Notes under the pieces: model-generated
Databases searched by the model: none
Told to the model about the DNA's origin: nothing
The model's input: only the letters and a program-made list of their open reading frames with translations
Origin: Polaribacter sp.
GTDB lineage: Bacteria > Bacteroidota > Bacteroidia > Flavobacteriales > Flavobacteriaceae
Length of the DNA stretch: 49,399 nucleotides
Reading direction: 5' to 3'
NCBI GenBank assembly: GCA_029245785.1
Contig: JAQWOR010000022.1
Coordinates: forward strand, 1 to 49,399
Translations under genes and position numbers: made by a program
Shown: piece after piece, positions 26,146 through 35,411 of the stretch
Layout: the number at the start of each line of letters is the position of its first letter
How positions within the stretch are numbered: the first letter of the stretch is position 1

Positions 26146-26631
26146 TCACTTCTTATCAGTTACCGAACCGTGAGCAATTAGGGCTACAATTCTGTAACCT
26201 TCCGGCTTTTTCATAAGGATATAGCTAGCTTTTCTTTCATTTTTCCCCATAACACTTCCGTCTTTAAGGTATCTTGTGAAATTCTGTTCAATGATGATCA
26301 AATTATTAATATCTTTCCTGTAGCTTTCCCATTTATTTCTTTTAGAATACCCATAATTCTGATTTTCCAAAATCTTGAAAGTTTCTTTTAAAAATTGTTC
26401 AACTTCACTATCATTTTTCAAAAGAATTGTCTTTGTTCCAGAATATATTCTAAGTGGAGCAGCATAAACATATTGTTTAATATAGGTGACATCTCCTTCA
26501 CTCCATGCTTTGTTATAATCGGTAAAAAAATTTTCAATTTCTGAATCAATAGTAAGGGCTCTTTCAGCTGTTTTACTTTGAGAACAAGAAAGAAATAGCA
26601 ATAAAAATAACGCAGATAATATTTTTTTCAT
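26146..26631 (-). CDS. Putative lipoprotein with NTF2/SnoaL-like fold
   Basis: A 161-residue protein with lipoprotein signal MKKILSALFLLLFLSC. The mature part starts with a helix (ENFFTDYNKAWSEGDVTYIKQYV) followed by beta strands ending YRIVALIAHGSV, the arrangement of DUF4440/SnoaL-like NTF2-fold proteins. The active-site composition does not identify a substrate, so function is unknown. It is 37 nt downstream of the zinc peptidase gene in the same direction. Confidence 0.75.
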   Translation of the reverse strand: MKKILSALFLLLFLSCSQSKTAERALTIDSEIENFFTDYNKAWSEGDVTYIKQYVYAAPLRIYSGTKTILLKNDSEVEQFLKETFKILENQNYGYSKRNKWESYRKDINNLIIIEQNFTRYLKDGSVMGKNERKASYILMKKPEGYRIVALIAHGSVTDKK

Positions 26632-26668
26632 TGTATAGAGTTTTAACAGTTTATATAAATATACTAAT

Positions 26669-27367
26669 TTAATCCCTGCCCCCTAAAATTTGCAATCCCC
26701 AATACAATAACATGGCAAGAGATCCTAGAGCAGCTACCAAATAGGTTCTTGCTGCCCATTTTAGAGCATCTTTTGCACCTGCTAATTCTTGCTGAGAAAC
26801 CATGTTTTTGTTATGTAGCCAAGCCAAAGCTCTGTTGCTAGCGTCATATTCTACAGGCAATGTAATAAAACTAAACACGGTAGCAATTGCCATTAATACC
26901 AGTCCGCCAACGGCAATCATAAAGCCAATTCCGGTTTCTCCAGAAGTTGCTCCTAAAATGATTCCTCCAATAACCATCCATTGAGAAAATTTTGAAGAAA
27001 TGTTCACCATCGGAACCAAGCTAGAGCGCATTGCCAACCATTGGTATGCCTTTGCGTGTTGTACCGCATGCCCTACCTCATGAGCGGCAACTGCTGCCGC
27101 TGCTGCATTGCGCTGGTTGTAGACACTTTCACTTAAATTAACGGTTTTCTTTTGAGGATTGTAATGATCTGTTAATAGCCCTGGAGTAGAAATTACTTGT
27201 ACATCGGTAATGCCGTGATCTGCCAACATTTGTGCTGCAATTTCAGCGCCGCTCATCCCATTTTGCAAATGAACTTGAGAATATGTCTTAAATTTCTTTT
27301 TTAACGTATTGCTTATTGTCCAACTTAGTAATGAAATAATTCCGATAAGTATGTAAAATCCAATCAT
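26669..27367 (-). CDS. Zinc metallopeptidase, YugP family (membrane)
   Basis: A 232-residue integral membrane metallopeptidase. It has an N-terminal membrane helix, a small domain with the motif YNPQKKTVNLSESVYNQRN, then HEVGH at residues 96-100 (two zinc-binding His and the catalytic Glu), followed by QHAKAYQWLAMRS and three further membrane segments. This is the neutral zinc metallopeptidase family named after Bacillus YugP. The physiological substrate is not known; membrane protein quality control is a reasonable guess only. Confidence 0.9.
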   Translation of the reverse strand: MIGFYILIGIISLLSWTISNTLKKKFKTYSQVHLQNGMSGAEIAAQMLADHGITDVQVISTPGLLTDHYNPQKKTVNLSESVYNQRNAAAAAVAAHEVGHAVQHAKAYQWLAMRSSLVPMVNISSKFSQWMVIGGIILGATSGETGIGFMIAVGGLVLMAIATVFSFITLPVEYDASNRALAWLHNKNMVSQQELAGAKDALKWAARTYLVAALGSLAMLLYWGLQILGGRD

Positions 27368-27457
27368 ATTGTTTTTTTAAATTTTTAATTCAATAATTCT
27401 TGATAAATTTACAGCATAAAGTATTCCAATTTATTTTTTGATGACAAAAATGCCAAA

Positions 27458-28492
27458 ATGACAAAAAACCCACAAATTTTATTAATCTATACAGGAGGAA
27501 CTATTGGGATGGTAAAAGACTATCAAAGCAATGCTTTGAGAGCTTTTAATTTTGAAAAGCTATTAGATAGAATTCCTGAATTACTACAATTGAACTGTAC
27601 CATTGATACATTCTCTTTTGACGAACCAATAGATTCGTCAAATATGAATACAAAGAGCTATGTAGAAATTGCAGAGGTTATTGAAAAAAATTATAAAAAT
27701 TTTGACGGATTTGTGGTCTTGACAGGTTCTGATACAATGTCTTATACTTCTTCTGTACTGAGTTTTATGTTAGAAAATTTAGAGAAGCCAGTTGTTTTTA
27801 CAGGGTCACAATTGCCAATAGGTCATTTGCGAACAGATGCCAAAGAAAACTTAATTACATCCATAGAAATTGCCTGTTCAAGAAAAGAAGGTAAACCAAT
27901 CATTTCTGAAGTTTGTTTGTATTTTGAATACAAATTATACCGAGCCAATAGAACCACCAAAATCAATGCAGAGAGGTTTGAAGCTTTTACTTCCTTAAAT
28001 TACCCGCCTTTAGCAGAGAGTGGTGTTCATTTAGACTTTAATGAAGAATTGATATACACGCCTACACAAACAAATAAGTCTTTGATTGTTCGAAAATCAT
28101 TAAATGAAAATGTAGTTGTTTTAAAACTCTTTCCTGGAATTACAAAAAAAGTAGTACAAAGTATTTTAGAAATTTCAGATTTAAAAGGAGTTGTTTTAGA
28201 AACCTACGGAGCAGGAAATGCACCAACGTACCCTTGGTTTTTAGCACTTTTATCACAAGCAATAAAAAACGGTATACATATTGTTAATATTACGCAGTGT
28301 GTTGGAGGTAGTGTCATCTTAGGACATTATGAAACAAGTGTTGGGTTAAAAGACATTGGGGTGATTGATGGAAAAGACATGACAACAGAATCGGCAATTG
28401 CAAAATTAATGTATTTATTAGGAGATGAAATTTTAGAAAATGATTTCAAATCTATATTTGAAATGCCCTTAAGAGGAGAGGTGAATTTTTGA
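27458..28492 (+). CDS. ansA: Type I L-asparaginase
   Basis: Hydrolyses L-asparagine to aspartate and ammonia in the cytoplasm. The 344 residues show both catalytic triads: YTGGTIGM with Thr15 as nucleophile, and TGSDTM with Thr89, Ser91, Asp92 and Thr93. There is no signal peptide, consistent with the type I (cytoplasmic) enzyme. An upstream ATG on another frame ends at once, and ATG 27458 is the first workable start. The gene stands alone, divergent from the zinc peptidase. Confidence 0.95.
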   Translation: MTKNPQILLIYTGGTIGMVKDYQSNALRAFNFEKLLDRIPELLQLNCTIDTFSFDEPIDSSNMNTKSYVEIAEVIEKNYKNFDGFVVLTGSDTMSYTSSVLSFMLENLEKPVVFTGSQLPIGHLRTDAKENLITSIEIACSRKEGKPIISEVCLYFEYKLYRANRTTKINAERFEAFTSLNYPPLAESGVHLDFNEELIYTPTQTNKSLIVRKSLNENVVVLKLFPGITKKVVQSILEISDLKGVVLETYGAGNAPTYPWFLALLSQAIKNGIHIVNITQCVGGSVILGHYETSVGLKDIGVIDGKDMTTESAIAKLMYLLGDEILENDFKSIFEMPLRGEVNF

Positions 28493-28607
28493 ATAAAAAG
28501 AACAAATTATAGTATATTTGATAATGATATTTGTAGTCATTTGCAGTTTTGGCAGATAAATTCGTTAAAATTTAGAATTTAGAAATAAAAAGGCAGATTT
28601 TTTTTTA

Positions 28608-28697
28608 ATGATTCAACAATTTTTTGTTAATTGGCACTCTCAAAACGCAAATTTTTCTGTTTTGGATATGCTGATGAATTCGTTCACAAAAATCTGA
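28608..28697 (+). CDS. Possible small ORF of 29 residues upstream of exbB
   Basis: ATG at 28608 opens a 29-codon frame (MIQQFFVNWHSQNANFSVLD...) ending TGA at 28695-28697, in a 282-nt gap that otherwise holds only promoter-like elements. A TATATTTG (28513-28520) lies upstream. Its composition looks protein-like, but nothing else supports expression, so it may be chance or a decayed gene. Confidence 0.2.
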   Translation: MIQQFFVNWHSQNANFSVLDMLMNSFTKI

Positions 28698-28706
28698 AAT
28701 GATAAT

Positions 28707-28740
28707 TTTGTTCTATTTGAGATTAAAATCAATATCTTTA
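28707..28740 (+). promoter_or_regulatory. Putative promoter of the exbB operon
   Basis: TTTG (28707-28710), 22 bp, TATCTTTA (28733-28740) approximates the Bacteroidota promoter (one mismatch in the last base), 34 nt before the exbB ATG. Confidence 0.45.
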
Positions 28741-28774
28741 AACCCGTTAACTATTAAAATTTAATTATACAAAG

Positions 28775-29497
28775 ATGAAAAAAGTAGTAAATTTCCTAAC
28801 AGTATTTGGATTCATGTTTTTTGGAGCCATTCAATCAACTTTTGCACAAGAAACAGGAGATGTTTCATTTCGACAAGAATTAAAAATACGTTTTATTGAA
28901 GGAGGCCCATTTTTTATGGGGATTGTATTAATAGCATTGATCTTAGGATTGGCGATTGCTATTGAAAGAATTATTTATTTAAACATGGCAACTACCAATG
29001 CTAAAAAATTAGTAGCAAGTGTTGATGAAGCATTAAATTCTGGTGGTGTAGAAGCTGCAAAAGAAGTTTGTAGAAATACAAAAGGACCTGTTGCCTCAAT
29101 CTTTTACCAAGGATTAAAAAGAATTGGAGATGGAGAAGGTGTAGAAGCTGCAGAAAAAGCTGTAGTTGGTTATGGTGGAGTTCAAATGGGATTGTTAGAG
29201 AAAAACATCTCTTGGTTGTCTCTATTTATTGCCTTAGCACCAATGCTTGGTTTTATGGGAACAGTTATTGGAATGATTAGCGCCTTTGATGCGATTGCCG
29301 CAGCAAATGATATTTCTCCAGGAGTTGTAGCCGTAGGGATTAAAGTAGCCTTATTAACAACAGTATTTGGTTTAGTAGTAGCAATTATATTACAAATTTT
29401 TTATAATTATATTGTTTCTAAAGTAGATAGTATTGTAAACAGTATGGAAGATGCATCAATTTCATTGATTGATCTGTTGGTTAATTATAAAAAATAA
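28775..29497 (+). CDS. exbB: ExbB/TolQ-type proton channel protein
   Basis: Inner-membrane proton channel subunit that, with ExbD, energises TonB for outer-membrane import. The 240 residues include an N-terminal signal-like segment (to about STFAQE, residue 27), TM1 near residues 47-66, a cytoplasmic loop, and TM2/TM3 in the MotA/TolQ/ExbB domain (WLSLFIALAPMLGFMGTVIGMI and KVALLTTVFGLVVAIILQIF). First gene of a four-gene operon with intergenic gaps of 4 to 17 nt. Confidence 0.93.
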   Translation: MKKVVNFLTVFGFMFFGAIQSTFAQETGDVSFRQELKIRFIEGGPFFMGIVLIALILGLAIAIERIIYLNMATTNAKKLVASVDEALNSGGVEAAKEVCRNTKGPVASIFYQGLKRIGDGEGVEAAEKAVVGYGGVQMGLLEKNISWLSLFIALAPMLGFMGTVIGMISAFDAIAAANDISPGVVAVGIKVALLTTVFGLVVAIILQIFYNYIVSKVDSIVNSMEDASISLIDLLVNYKK

Positions 29498-29503
29498 AAA
29501 ATT

Positions 29504-29965
29504 ATGAATAAATTATCTAAAATAACAACTGGTATTGCCGCTGTTATTGGGCTAATCGGTTTCTTCTTTTTCGTAAGAGTTCTTATGGAAGGAGATGATG
29601 CAATAGAAAATGATATGGCTGTACAAGCAAGTATTGTGCCTCCGTTTATCATGTTTTCATTAATCGTTTTTTTTATAACGATATTCGTTACCATATTCTT
29701 TTCTTTAAGAAGTATGGTTAAAAACCCAGAAAATCTTAAAAAAACACTGTATAGTTTGGTAATACTAGGAGCAATCTTATTGGTTTCTTATATGTTTGCT
29801 TCTGATGCAGAAGTTACAGATGTATTTGGAAATACACTTAAAGATGGCGAAGCTGGAGCAACAAGTAAATGGGTAGGAACAGGAATCATATATAGTCTAG
29901 CTTTGGGAGCTGTAGGCCTGATACTTTTTGTATCTGATCTATTAAAAGGACTCATAAAATCATAA
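29504..29965 (+). CDS. Four-TM membrane protein of the ExbBD operon
   Basis: A 153-residue protein with four predicted membrane segments (about 8-27, 44-68, 83-100 and 128-147). I do not recognise a family by function. It is placed between exbB and the first exbD, 6 nt after the former and 4 nt before the latter, so it is almost certainly co-translated with them. An accessory role in the TonB-energising complex is inferred from position only. Confidence 0.8.
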   Translation: MNKLSKITTGIAAVIGLIGFFFFVRVLMEGDDAIENDMAVQASIVPPFIMFSLIVFFITIFVTIFFSLRSMVKNPENLKKTLYSLVILGAILLVSYMFASDAEVTDVFGNTLKDGEAGATSKWVGTGIIYSLALGAVGLILFVSDLLKGLIKS

Positions 29966-29969
29966 AATT

Positions 29970-30599
29970 ATGTCAAGAAAAGAACTTCCAGAAATCAATG
30001 CGGGCTCAATGGCAGATATCGCATTTTTATTATTGATATTTTTCTTGGTAACCACTACAATGGATGTTGATTCAGGAATTTCTAAAAAATTATCTGAGAA
30101 ACCGCCAGAGGGTTACGTGCCTCCGGTTATTAAAAAGAGGAATATTTTTGAAATCAATATCAATAGAAATAATGAATTGCTAGTAGAAGAAGAGCCTATG
30201 AAAATAGAGGATTTGAAAGAGGCAACCATTAAATTTATTGACAATGGTGGAGGATTAGGAAAACTAATTGATGGAGTGTCAACTGGAGAATGTGATTATT
30301 GCGAAGGAGCAAGAAGTACAGCTTCCTCAGATCATCCAAACAAAGCCATTATTTCTGTTCAAAGTGATAGAGGTACTAAGTATGGAATGTATGTTGAAGT
30401 TCAGAACGAATTGCTAAAAGCATATTCAGAGCTTAGAAATAGGTTGTCTTTGAAAAAATACAACATGACCTATACAGAGCTAGAACAAGCATATAAAGAT
30501 AGCAATAGGAGTGATGAAGAGCTGAAGGAAAAAGTGAGCGATATAAAAACAAGCTATCCTCAAATTATTTCTGACGCTGAGCCAACGTCTGCAAATTAA
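29970..30599 (+). CDS. exbD: ExbD/TolR-type biopolymer transport protein (1)
   Basis: A 209-residue ExbD/TolR protein: a short cytoplasmic N-terminus, one membrane helix (ADIAFLLLIFFLVTTTM) with the conserved proton-carrying Asp16, and a periplasmic domain. It is longer than E. coli ExbD (about 140), with a central insertion containing two cysteines (ECDYCEGA) and a charged C-terminal extension of about 35 residues. The paired arrangement of two ExbD-like genes is common in Bacteroidota. Confidence 0.92.
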   Translation: MSRKELPEINAGSMADIAFLLLIFFLVTTTMDVDSGISKKLSEKPPEGYVPPVIKKRNIFEININRNNELLVEEEPMKIEDLKEATIKFIDNGGGLGKLIDGVSTGECDYCEGARSTASSDHPNKAIISVQSDRGTKYGMYVEVQNELLKAYSELRNRLSLKKYNMTYTELEQAYKDSNRSDEELKEKVSDIKTSYPQIISDAEPTSAN

Positions 30600-30616
30600 T
30601 ATTAAAAACAAGTAGT

Positions 30617-31078
30617 ATGTCTAAATTCGGAAGAAAGAAAAAAGGAATGCCAGCTGTAAATACGGCTTCTTTACCAGATATTGTTTTTATGTTATTGTTT
30701 TTCTTTATGGTTACAACGACCATGAGAGAAACATCACTAAAAATACAAAACCCTAAGTTACCAAATGCAACTGAGGTTAAAAAACTGGAACATAAAAGCT
30801 TGGTAAGTACCATTTATGTTGGGAAAGCTGTAGATATTGAAAAAGAAGGTACAGGAGATAAAATTCAGTTGAATGATAAAATCGCCAATGTAGATGACAT
30901 TGCAGCTTTTATCTATAACGAAAGAGATCAAGTATCTGAGAAAGAAGTTCCATACATGACAACGTCAATAAAGGCAGATGTAGAATGTAATGTTGGAACC
31001 ATTACCGATATTAAACTGAAATTAAGAGATGTAAATGCTCTGAAACTAAGTCTTTCTGCTCGTAAGCCAGGAAATTAA
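30617..31078 (+). CDS. exbD: ExbD/TolR-type biopolymer transport protein (2)
   Basis: A 153-residue second ExbD/TolR protein with a basic N-terminus (KFGRKKKG), a membrane helix carrying Asp21 (PDIVFMLLFFFMV) and a periplasmic domain that lacks the extension of its neighbour. The two paralogues differ enough to suggest a heteromeric ExbD assembly. Last gene before the terminator at 31106. Confidence 0.92.
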   Translation: MSKFGRKKKGMPAVNTASLPDIVFMLLFFFMVTTTMRETSLKIQNPKLPNATEVKKLEHKSLVSTIYVGKAVDIEKEGTGDKIQLNDKIANVDDIAAFIYNERDQVSEKEVPYMTTSIKADVECNVGTITDIKLKLRDVNALKLSLSARKPGN

Positions 31079-31081
31079 TAC

Positions 31082-31096
31082 TAACGTTTAACGTTA
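31082..31096. repeat. 15-bp palindrome just after the exbD stop
   Basis: TAACGTTTAACGTTA, 7-bp arms around a central T, located between the stop codon and the terminator. It may simply add to the terminator structure. Confidence 0.4.
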
Positions 31097-31105
31097 TACT
31101 ATATT

Positions 31106-31138
31106 AAAAAAGAGCAATCAAACGATTGCTCTTTTTTT
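31106..31138 (+). terminator. Rho-independent terminator of the exbBD operon
   Basis: AAAAAGAGCAATC / GATTGCTCTTTTT stem with an AAAC-type loop and a run of seven T, 28 nt after the last stop. Confidence 0.92.
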
Positions 31139-31204
31139 GTGCATACTAAAAAGTACATTCAAAAAGAGTATCTTTATCAAGACAAATAACAATTGTATAA
31201 ATAG

Positions 31205-31876
31205 ATGAAAAAGCAACTTATAATTTTCTTCTTATTTTTTACCGCTACGATTTTTTCTCAAAGAGATTCGTTGCAACTAGGAGAACGTTACCTAGAAGAT
31301 CAGGCTTATTTTGGTATCACGTACAATCAGTTGTTTGATCAGCCAGCACAGATTGGTGTAAGCGGCTTCTCTTATGGATTGCATTTGGGATATATAAAAG
31401 ATGTTCCTTTAGTAAGAAGTGGCACAGTGGCCTTGGCAATAGGAGTTGGCTACGCTTTTGATACATTCAGCCACGGATTAAAAGTGAGCACGCTTAACAA
31501 TGAAACTGTATTTGAAGCTTCCCCTAATTCGACATCCAATAATTTAAAAATCCACGCACTAGAAATTCCTTTAGAATTTCGATGGAGAACCTCTACAGCA
31601 ACTACATACAAGTTTTGGAGAATTTACACAGGTGTTAAAATAGGCTATAACCTTAAAAATACATTTACGTACGAAACAGACACAGAGACGTTTAATTACT
31701 CAAATGTAAATAACTTTCGAAAGGTTCAGTACGGAATTACGTTTTCTGCAGGGTATGCCGCGTTTAATTTTAATGTATACTATGGACTAACCCCTTTGTT
31801 AAAAAACGCCACGATAAGCACCGAAGAGATTTCTACAAAAGTGTTAAAAATGGGCTTGATATTTTACCTTTTATAA
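31205..31876 (+). CDS. Outer-membrane beta-barrel protein (PorT-like)
   Basis: A 223-residue protein with a signal peptide (MKKQLIIFFLFFTATIFSQR), alternating hydrophobic strands with aromatic residues and a C-terminal barrel end (KVLKMGLIFYLL). It resembles the porin/PorT-like barrel families of Bacteroidota, one of which belongs to the T9SS, but I do not claim that it is the T9SS PorT itself. A TATCTTTA box (31169-31176) is a likely -7 element. Its last 6 nt overlap the end of the convergent gene. Confidence 0.82.
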   Translation: MKKQLIIFFLFFTATIFSQRDSLQLGERYLEDQAYFGITYNQLFDQPAQIGVSGFSYGLHLGYIKDVPLVRSGTVALAIGVGYAFDTFSHGLKVSTLNNETVFEASPNSTSNNLKIHALEIPLEFRWRTSTATTYKFWRIYTGVKIGYNLKNTFTYETDTETFNYSNVNNFRKVQYGITFSAGYAAFNFNVYYGLTPLLKNATISTEEISTKVLKMGLIFYLL

Positions 31877-32473
31877 GAGGTAGAATAGTATAAATTGACA
31901 GAAAACACCTACAAAAAAACCGAAATATATTTCTAAAGGAGTATGCGCTTTTAAATGCAATTGCGCACTTGCTAACACGCCAGTTAAAAAGATCAAAACT
32001 CCAATAATTGGCAAGATAGAAATTGAGTATAGGTTTCCAAAAATCAAGAAAAAACCAACAATACTACTTATAGATACGATGTGTAAACTAGTTTTTATAT
32101 TAATAAAAAATAAAAAATAAACAACAACAATCGCCATCGTAGTTCCGTAAAAAAGCAGCCCTAATTCTTCAAAAACAGGAACGCTATAAAAGAAGCTTCC
32201 CAAAATATAAAAGACACTCAATAGCGCGAAAAGAAGAGTTTTTTGCTCTTTGATTGTTGTCACTTTAAAACTGTTAATGACCCCGATGGTTTTTAAAACA
32301 AGTAGTGCTGTTAGAGGAATTACGTATGTTGCTACAAATACAATTGCCAAAAGCATGTACTGTTTTTTTATTGAAATAACGTGTGGGGTTATTGATAAAA
32401 ACAAGAGTGTTCCAAGAGTAGGAATTACAATGGGATGTAATAAAGTAGAGATGAGTTTATAAAACCTTAGCAT
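31871..32473 (-). CDS. Six-TM membrane protein, possibly PAP2-like
   Basis: A 200-residue protein with about six membrane helices. The end of the protein (LHLKAHTPLEIYFGFFVG) resembles the last motif of PAP2 phosphatases, but the other two PAP2 motifs are not evident, so I leave it as a conserved membrane protein. Its ATG overlaps the rpoN stop (TAATG), which indicates translational coupling. It ends convergently with the barrel gene, overlapping by 6 nt. Confidence 0.75.
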   Translation of the reverse strand: MLRFYKLISTLLHPIVIPTLGTLLFLSITPHVISIKKQYMLLAIVFVATYVIPLTALLVLKTIGVINSFKVTTIKEQKTLLFALLSVFYILGSFFYSVPVFEELGLLFYGTTMAIVVVYFLFFINIKTSLHIVSISSIVGFFLIFGNLYSISILPIIGVLIFLTGVLASAQLHLKAHTPLEIYFGFFVGVFCQFILFYLL

Positions 32474-33930
32474 TAAATTTCTTTACGTAACCTCGCTACA
32501 GGAATATTCAACTGTTCTCTATACTTTGCAATAGTTCTTCGAGCAATAGGATAGCCCTTCTCTTTTAAAACGGCAACGAGTTTGTCATCGGTGAGTGGTT
32601 TTTTTTTGCTTTCTTCGCCAATGATGGTTTGCAGTATTTTTTTAATTTCTCGTGTAGAAATATCTTCACCTTGATCATTTTTCATTGATTCAGAAAAGAA
32701 CTCTTTGATCAATTTTGTACCGTAAGGGGTAGAAACATATTTGCTGTTTGCAACCCTAGAAACCGTAGAAATATCCATGTTTATTTGCTCTGCAATATCT
32801 TTTAAAATCATCGGTTTTAACTTTCGCTCGTCTCCTGTTAAAAAATAATCATATTGATATTGCATGATTGAATTCATTGTAATCAACAAAGTTTGTTGTC
32901 GCTGTTTGATAGCGTCAATGAACCATTTGGCAGCATCTAATTTTTGCTTGATGAACTGCACGGCATCTTTTTGGGATTTTGTTTTCTCTTTAGATTCTTG
33001 ATAGCCTCTTAACATATTATTATACGTTCTAGAAACATGTAGTTCTGGTGCGTTTCTTGAGTTTAAAGTAATGTCTAATTTTCCGTTGAGTATTTGAATA
33101 GAAAAATCAGGAACAATTTGTTCTGCAATTTTATTGTTTCCAGCATAAGAACTTCCAGGTTTTGGGTTTAATTTTCCAATTTCCGCAATAACATCTTTGA
33201 GCTCTTCTTCAGAAATATCAAACTTCTCCATCAGCTTTTTGTAATGTTTTTTTGCAAAATGATCAAATGAAGTTTGTAATATTTCAATGGCTAGCGTTTT
33301 GTTTTTATGTTCCTTTTTTGCTTTTAATTGTATGATCAAACATTCTTTTAAGTCACGACTTCCAATGCCAATGGGGTCAAGTTTTTGAACTACAGTAGTG
33401 AGCATTTCTGTCACTTTTTTTTCAGTAGTAAAAATATTTTGTGTAAACGCTAAGTCGTCCACTAAGTCCAAAACATTTCTTCGAATATATCCATTGTCAT
33501 CAATACTTCCTACTAAGAATTCTGCAATAATTTTTTCTTCTTCGCTGATTCTAAAGGTATTTAATTGATTTTTTAAAGATTGATGAAAAGTAATTCCGGC
33601 GGCATACGGAATGTCTCTTTCTTCGTCATCTGCAGCGTAATTATTTACTTGTGTTTTGTAACTTGGAGTTTCATCATCACTCAAATATTCGTCAATATTG
33701 ATGTCTTCGACTTCTATTTTTTCTGAACCGGCATCATCATATTCATCAGATAATGATTCTTCAATAGTAGTAATTTCCTCTTTTCCAGTATCTAAGGCAG
33801 GGTTTTCTTCAATTTCTTGTTTCAAACGTTCTTCAAAAGCTTGTGTAGGCAACTGAATTAATTTCATCAACTGAATTTGTTGAGGAGATAATTTCTGTAG
33901 TAATTTAAAATGTAAGCTTTGTTTTAACAT
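32473..33930 (-). CDS. rpoN: RNA polymerase sigma-54 factor
   Basis: Sigma factor that directs polymerase to -24/-12 promoters, activated by AAA+ enhancer-binding proteins. The 485 residues show the Q/L-rich region I (QQIQLMKLIQLPTQAFEERLKQEIEENPALD), an acidic region II, the core-binding domain, the helix-turn-helix (MDISTVSRVANSKYVSTPYG) and the RpoN box ARRTIAKYRE at 463-472. Second gene of the asnS-rpoN-membrane protein operon (9 nt after asnS). Confidence 0.97.
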   Translation of the reverse strand: MLKQSLHFKLLQKLSPQQIQLMKLIQLPTQAFEERLKQEIEENPALDTGKEEITTIEESLSDEYDDAGSEKIEVEDINIDEYLSDDETPSYKTQVNNYAADDEERDIPYAAGITFHQSLKNQLNTFRISEEEKIIAEFLVGSIDDNGYIRRNVLDLVDDLAFTQNIFTTEKKVTEMLTTVVQKLDPIGIGSRDLKECLIIQLKAKKEHKNKTLAIEILQTSFDHFAKKHYKKLMEKFDISEEELKDVIAEIGKLNPKPGSSYAGNNKIAEQIVPDFSIQILNGKLDITLNSRNAPELHVSRTYNNMLRGYQESKEKTKSQKDAVQFIKQKLDAAKWFIDAIKQRQQTLLITMNSIMQYQYDYFLTGDERKLKPMILKDIAEQINMDISTVSRVANSKYVSTPYGTKLIKEFFSESMKNDQGEDISTREIKKILQTIIGEESKKKPLTDDKLVAVLKEKGYPIARRTIAKYREQLNIPVARLRKEI

Positions 33931-33939
33931 GTATGAATT

Positions 33940-35373
33940 TTAAAATTCTGCATTTTGTGGGCTTCTAGGAAACGGAATTACATCTCTAATATTTCCCATT
34001 CCAGTTGCAAATTGTACAAGCCTTTCAAAGCCTAGTCCAAATCCAGAGTGCACTGCTGTTCCAAATCTACGAGTGTCTAGATACCACCATAGTTCTTTTT
34101 CGTCAATATCTAAGGCGGCCATTTTTTCTTGTAACACCTCTAAACGTTCTTCTCTTTGAGAGCCACCAACAATTTCTCCAATTCCTGGAAATAAAACATC
34201 CATTGCTCTTACTGTTTTTCCGTCTTCATTCAAACGCATGTAAAATGCTTTGATAGTTGCAGGATAATCAAATAAAATTACAGGACATTTAAAGTGTTTT
34301 TCTACCAAAAACCGTTCGTGTTCAGACTGTAAATCTACTCCCCATTGATGAATAGGGAATTGAAATTTTTTCTTTTTATTCGGTTTACAATTTCTTAAAA
34401 TATCAAAGGCTTCTGTATAGCTAACGCGTTTAAAATTGTTTTCTACCACAAAATGAAGTTTCTCTAGCAAGCTCATATCACTTCGTTGCGCTTGTGGTTT
34501 GCTCTTTTCTTCTTGTGTTAAACGTTGGTCTAGGAACGCCAAATCTTCAGTACAGTTTTCTAATACATCGGTTAAAACTGCTTTGATAAAGTCTTCAGAC
34601 AAATCCATATTGGCATCTAAATCATTGAAAGCCACCTCGGGTTCAATCATCCAAAATTCTGCTAAATGGCGTGTTGTATTTGAGTTTTCTGCTCTAAAAG
34701 TAGGGCCAAAAGTGTATACTTTTCCTAATGCCATTGCATAGGTCTCTGCTTCTAACTGACCAGAAACTGTTAAATTGGTTTCTTTTCCGAAAAAATCTTG
34801 TGAATAATCTATTGTGCCATCTTCATTTAAGGGTGCTTTGTTTTTTTCAAAAACAGAAACCCCAAACATTTCTCCTGCGCCTTCAGCATCAGAACCTGTT
34901 ACAATAGGGGTGTTTACATAATTAAATCCATTTTCTTGGAAGTACTTATGAACCGCAAAAGAAAGCCTTGACCGCACTCTCATAATGGCGCTAAAAGTGT
35001 TTGTTCTAATTCTTAAATGTGCATTTTCACGCAAAAATTCTAAGCTATGTTTTTTAGGTTGAATAGGATATTCATCTGGATTTGAATCGCCCAAAACCTC
35101 TAAGTCAGTTACTTTAATTTCTACAGACTGTCCTTTTCCTTGACTTTCAGTTAAGGTTCCTTTAATGCTAACTGCAGCTCCTGTAGTTATTCTTTTTAAG
35201 AGTTCTTCTTTTGTGTTTTCAAAATCTACGACACATTGAATATTGTGTATTGTAGAACCATCATTTAAAGCAATAAAACGATTGCTGCGAAAGGTTCTTA
35301 CCCAGCCTTTAATCATTACCTCCTGTAAAAACTTGTCTGATTGCAATACTTCTACTACGCTACTTCTTTTCAT
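33940..35373 (-). CDS. asnS: Asparaginyl-tRNA synthetase
   Basis: Class II synthetase charging tRNA-Asn. The 477 residues have an N-terminal OB-fold anticodon-binding domain (GWVRTFRSNRFIALNDG), class II motifs 1-3 (including FTFRAENSNTTRHLAEFWMIEPE and FGLGFERLVQFATG near the end), and the AsnRS-specific C-terminus RDVIPFPRSPQNAEF. First gene of an operon with rpoN. The promoter and a leader inverted repeat lie upstream (35412-35452). Confidence 0.97.
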   Translation of the reverse strand: MKRSSVVEVLQSDKFLQEVMIKGWVRTFRSNRFIALNDGSTIHNIQCVVDFENTKEELLKRITTGAAVSIKGTLTESQGKGQSVEIKVTDLEVLGDSNPDEYPIQPKKHSLEFLRENAHLRIRTNTFSAIMRVRSRLSFAVHKYFQENGFNYVNTPIVTGSDAEGAGEMFGVSVFEKNKAPLNEDGTIDYSQDFFGKETNLTVSGQLEAETYAMALGKVYTFGPTFRAENSNTTRHLAEFWMIEPEVAFNDLDANMDLSEDFIKAVLTDVLENCTEDLAFLDQRLTQEEKSKPQAQRSDMSLLEKLHFVVENNFKRVSYTEAFDILRNCKPNKKKKFQFPIHQWGVDLQSEHERFLVEKHFKCPVILFDYPATIKAFYMRLNEDGKTVRAMDVLFPGIGEIVGGSQREERLEVLQEKMAALDIDEKELWWYLDTRRFGTAVHSGFGLGFERLVQFATGMGNIRDVIPFPRSPQNAEF

Positions 35374-35411
35374 TGGTTCTTTATTGATAAATTTTTAAAA
35401 CGTCTTGTTCA

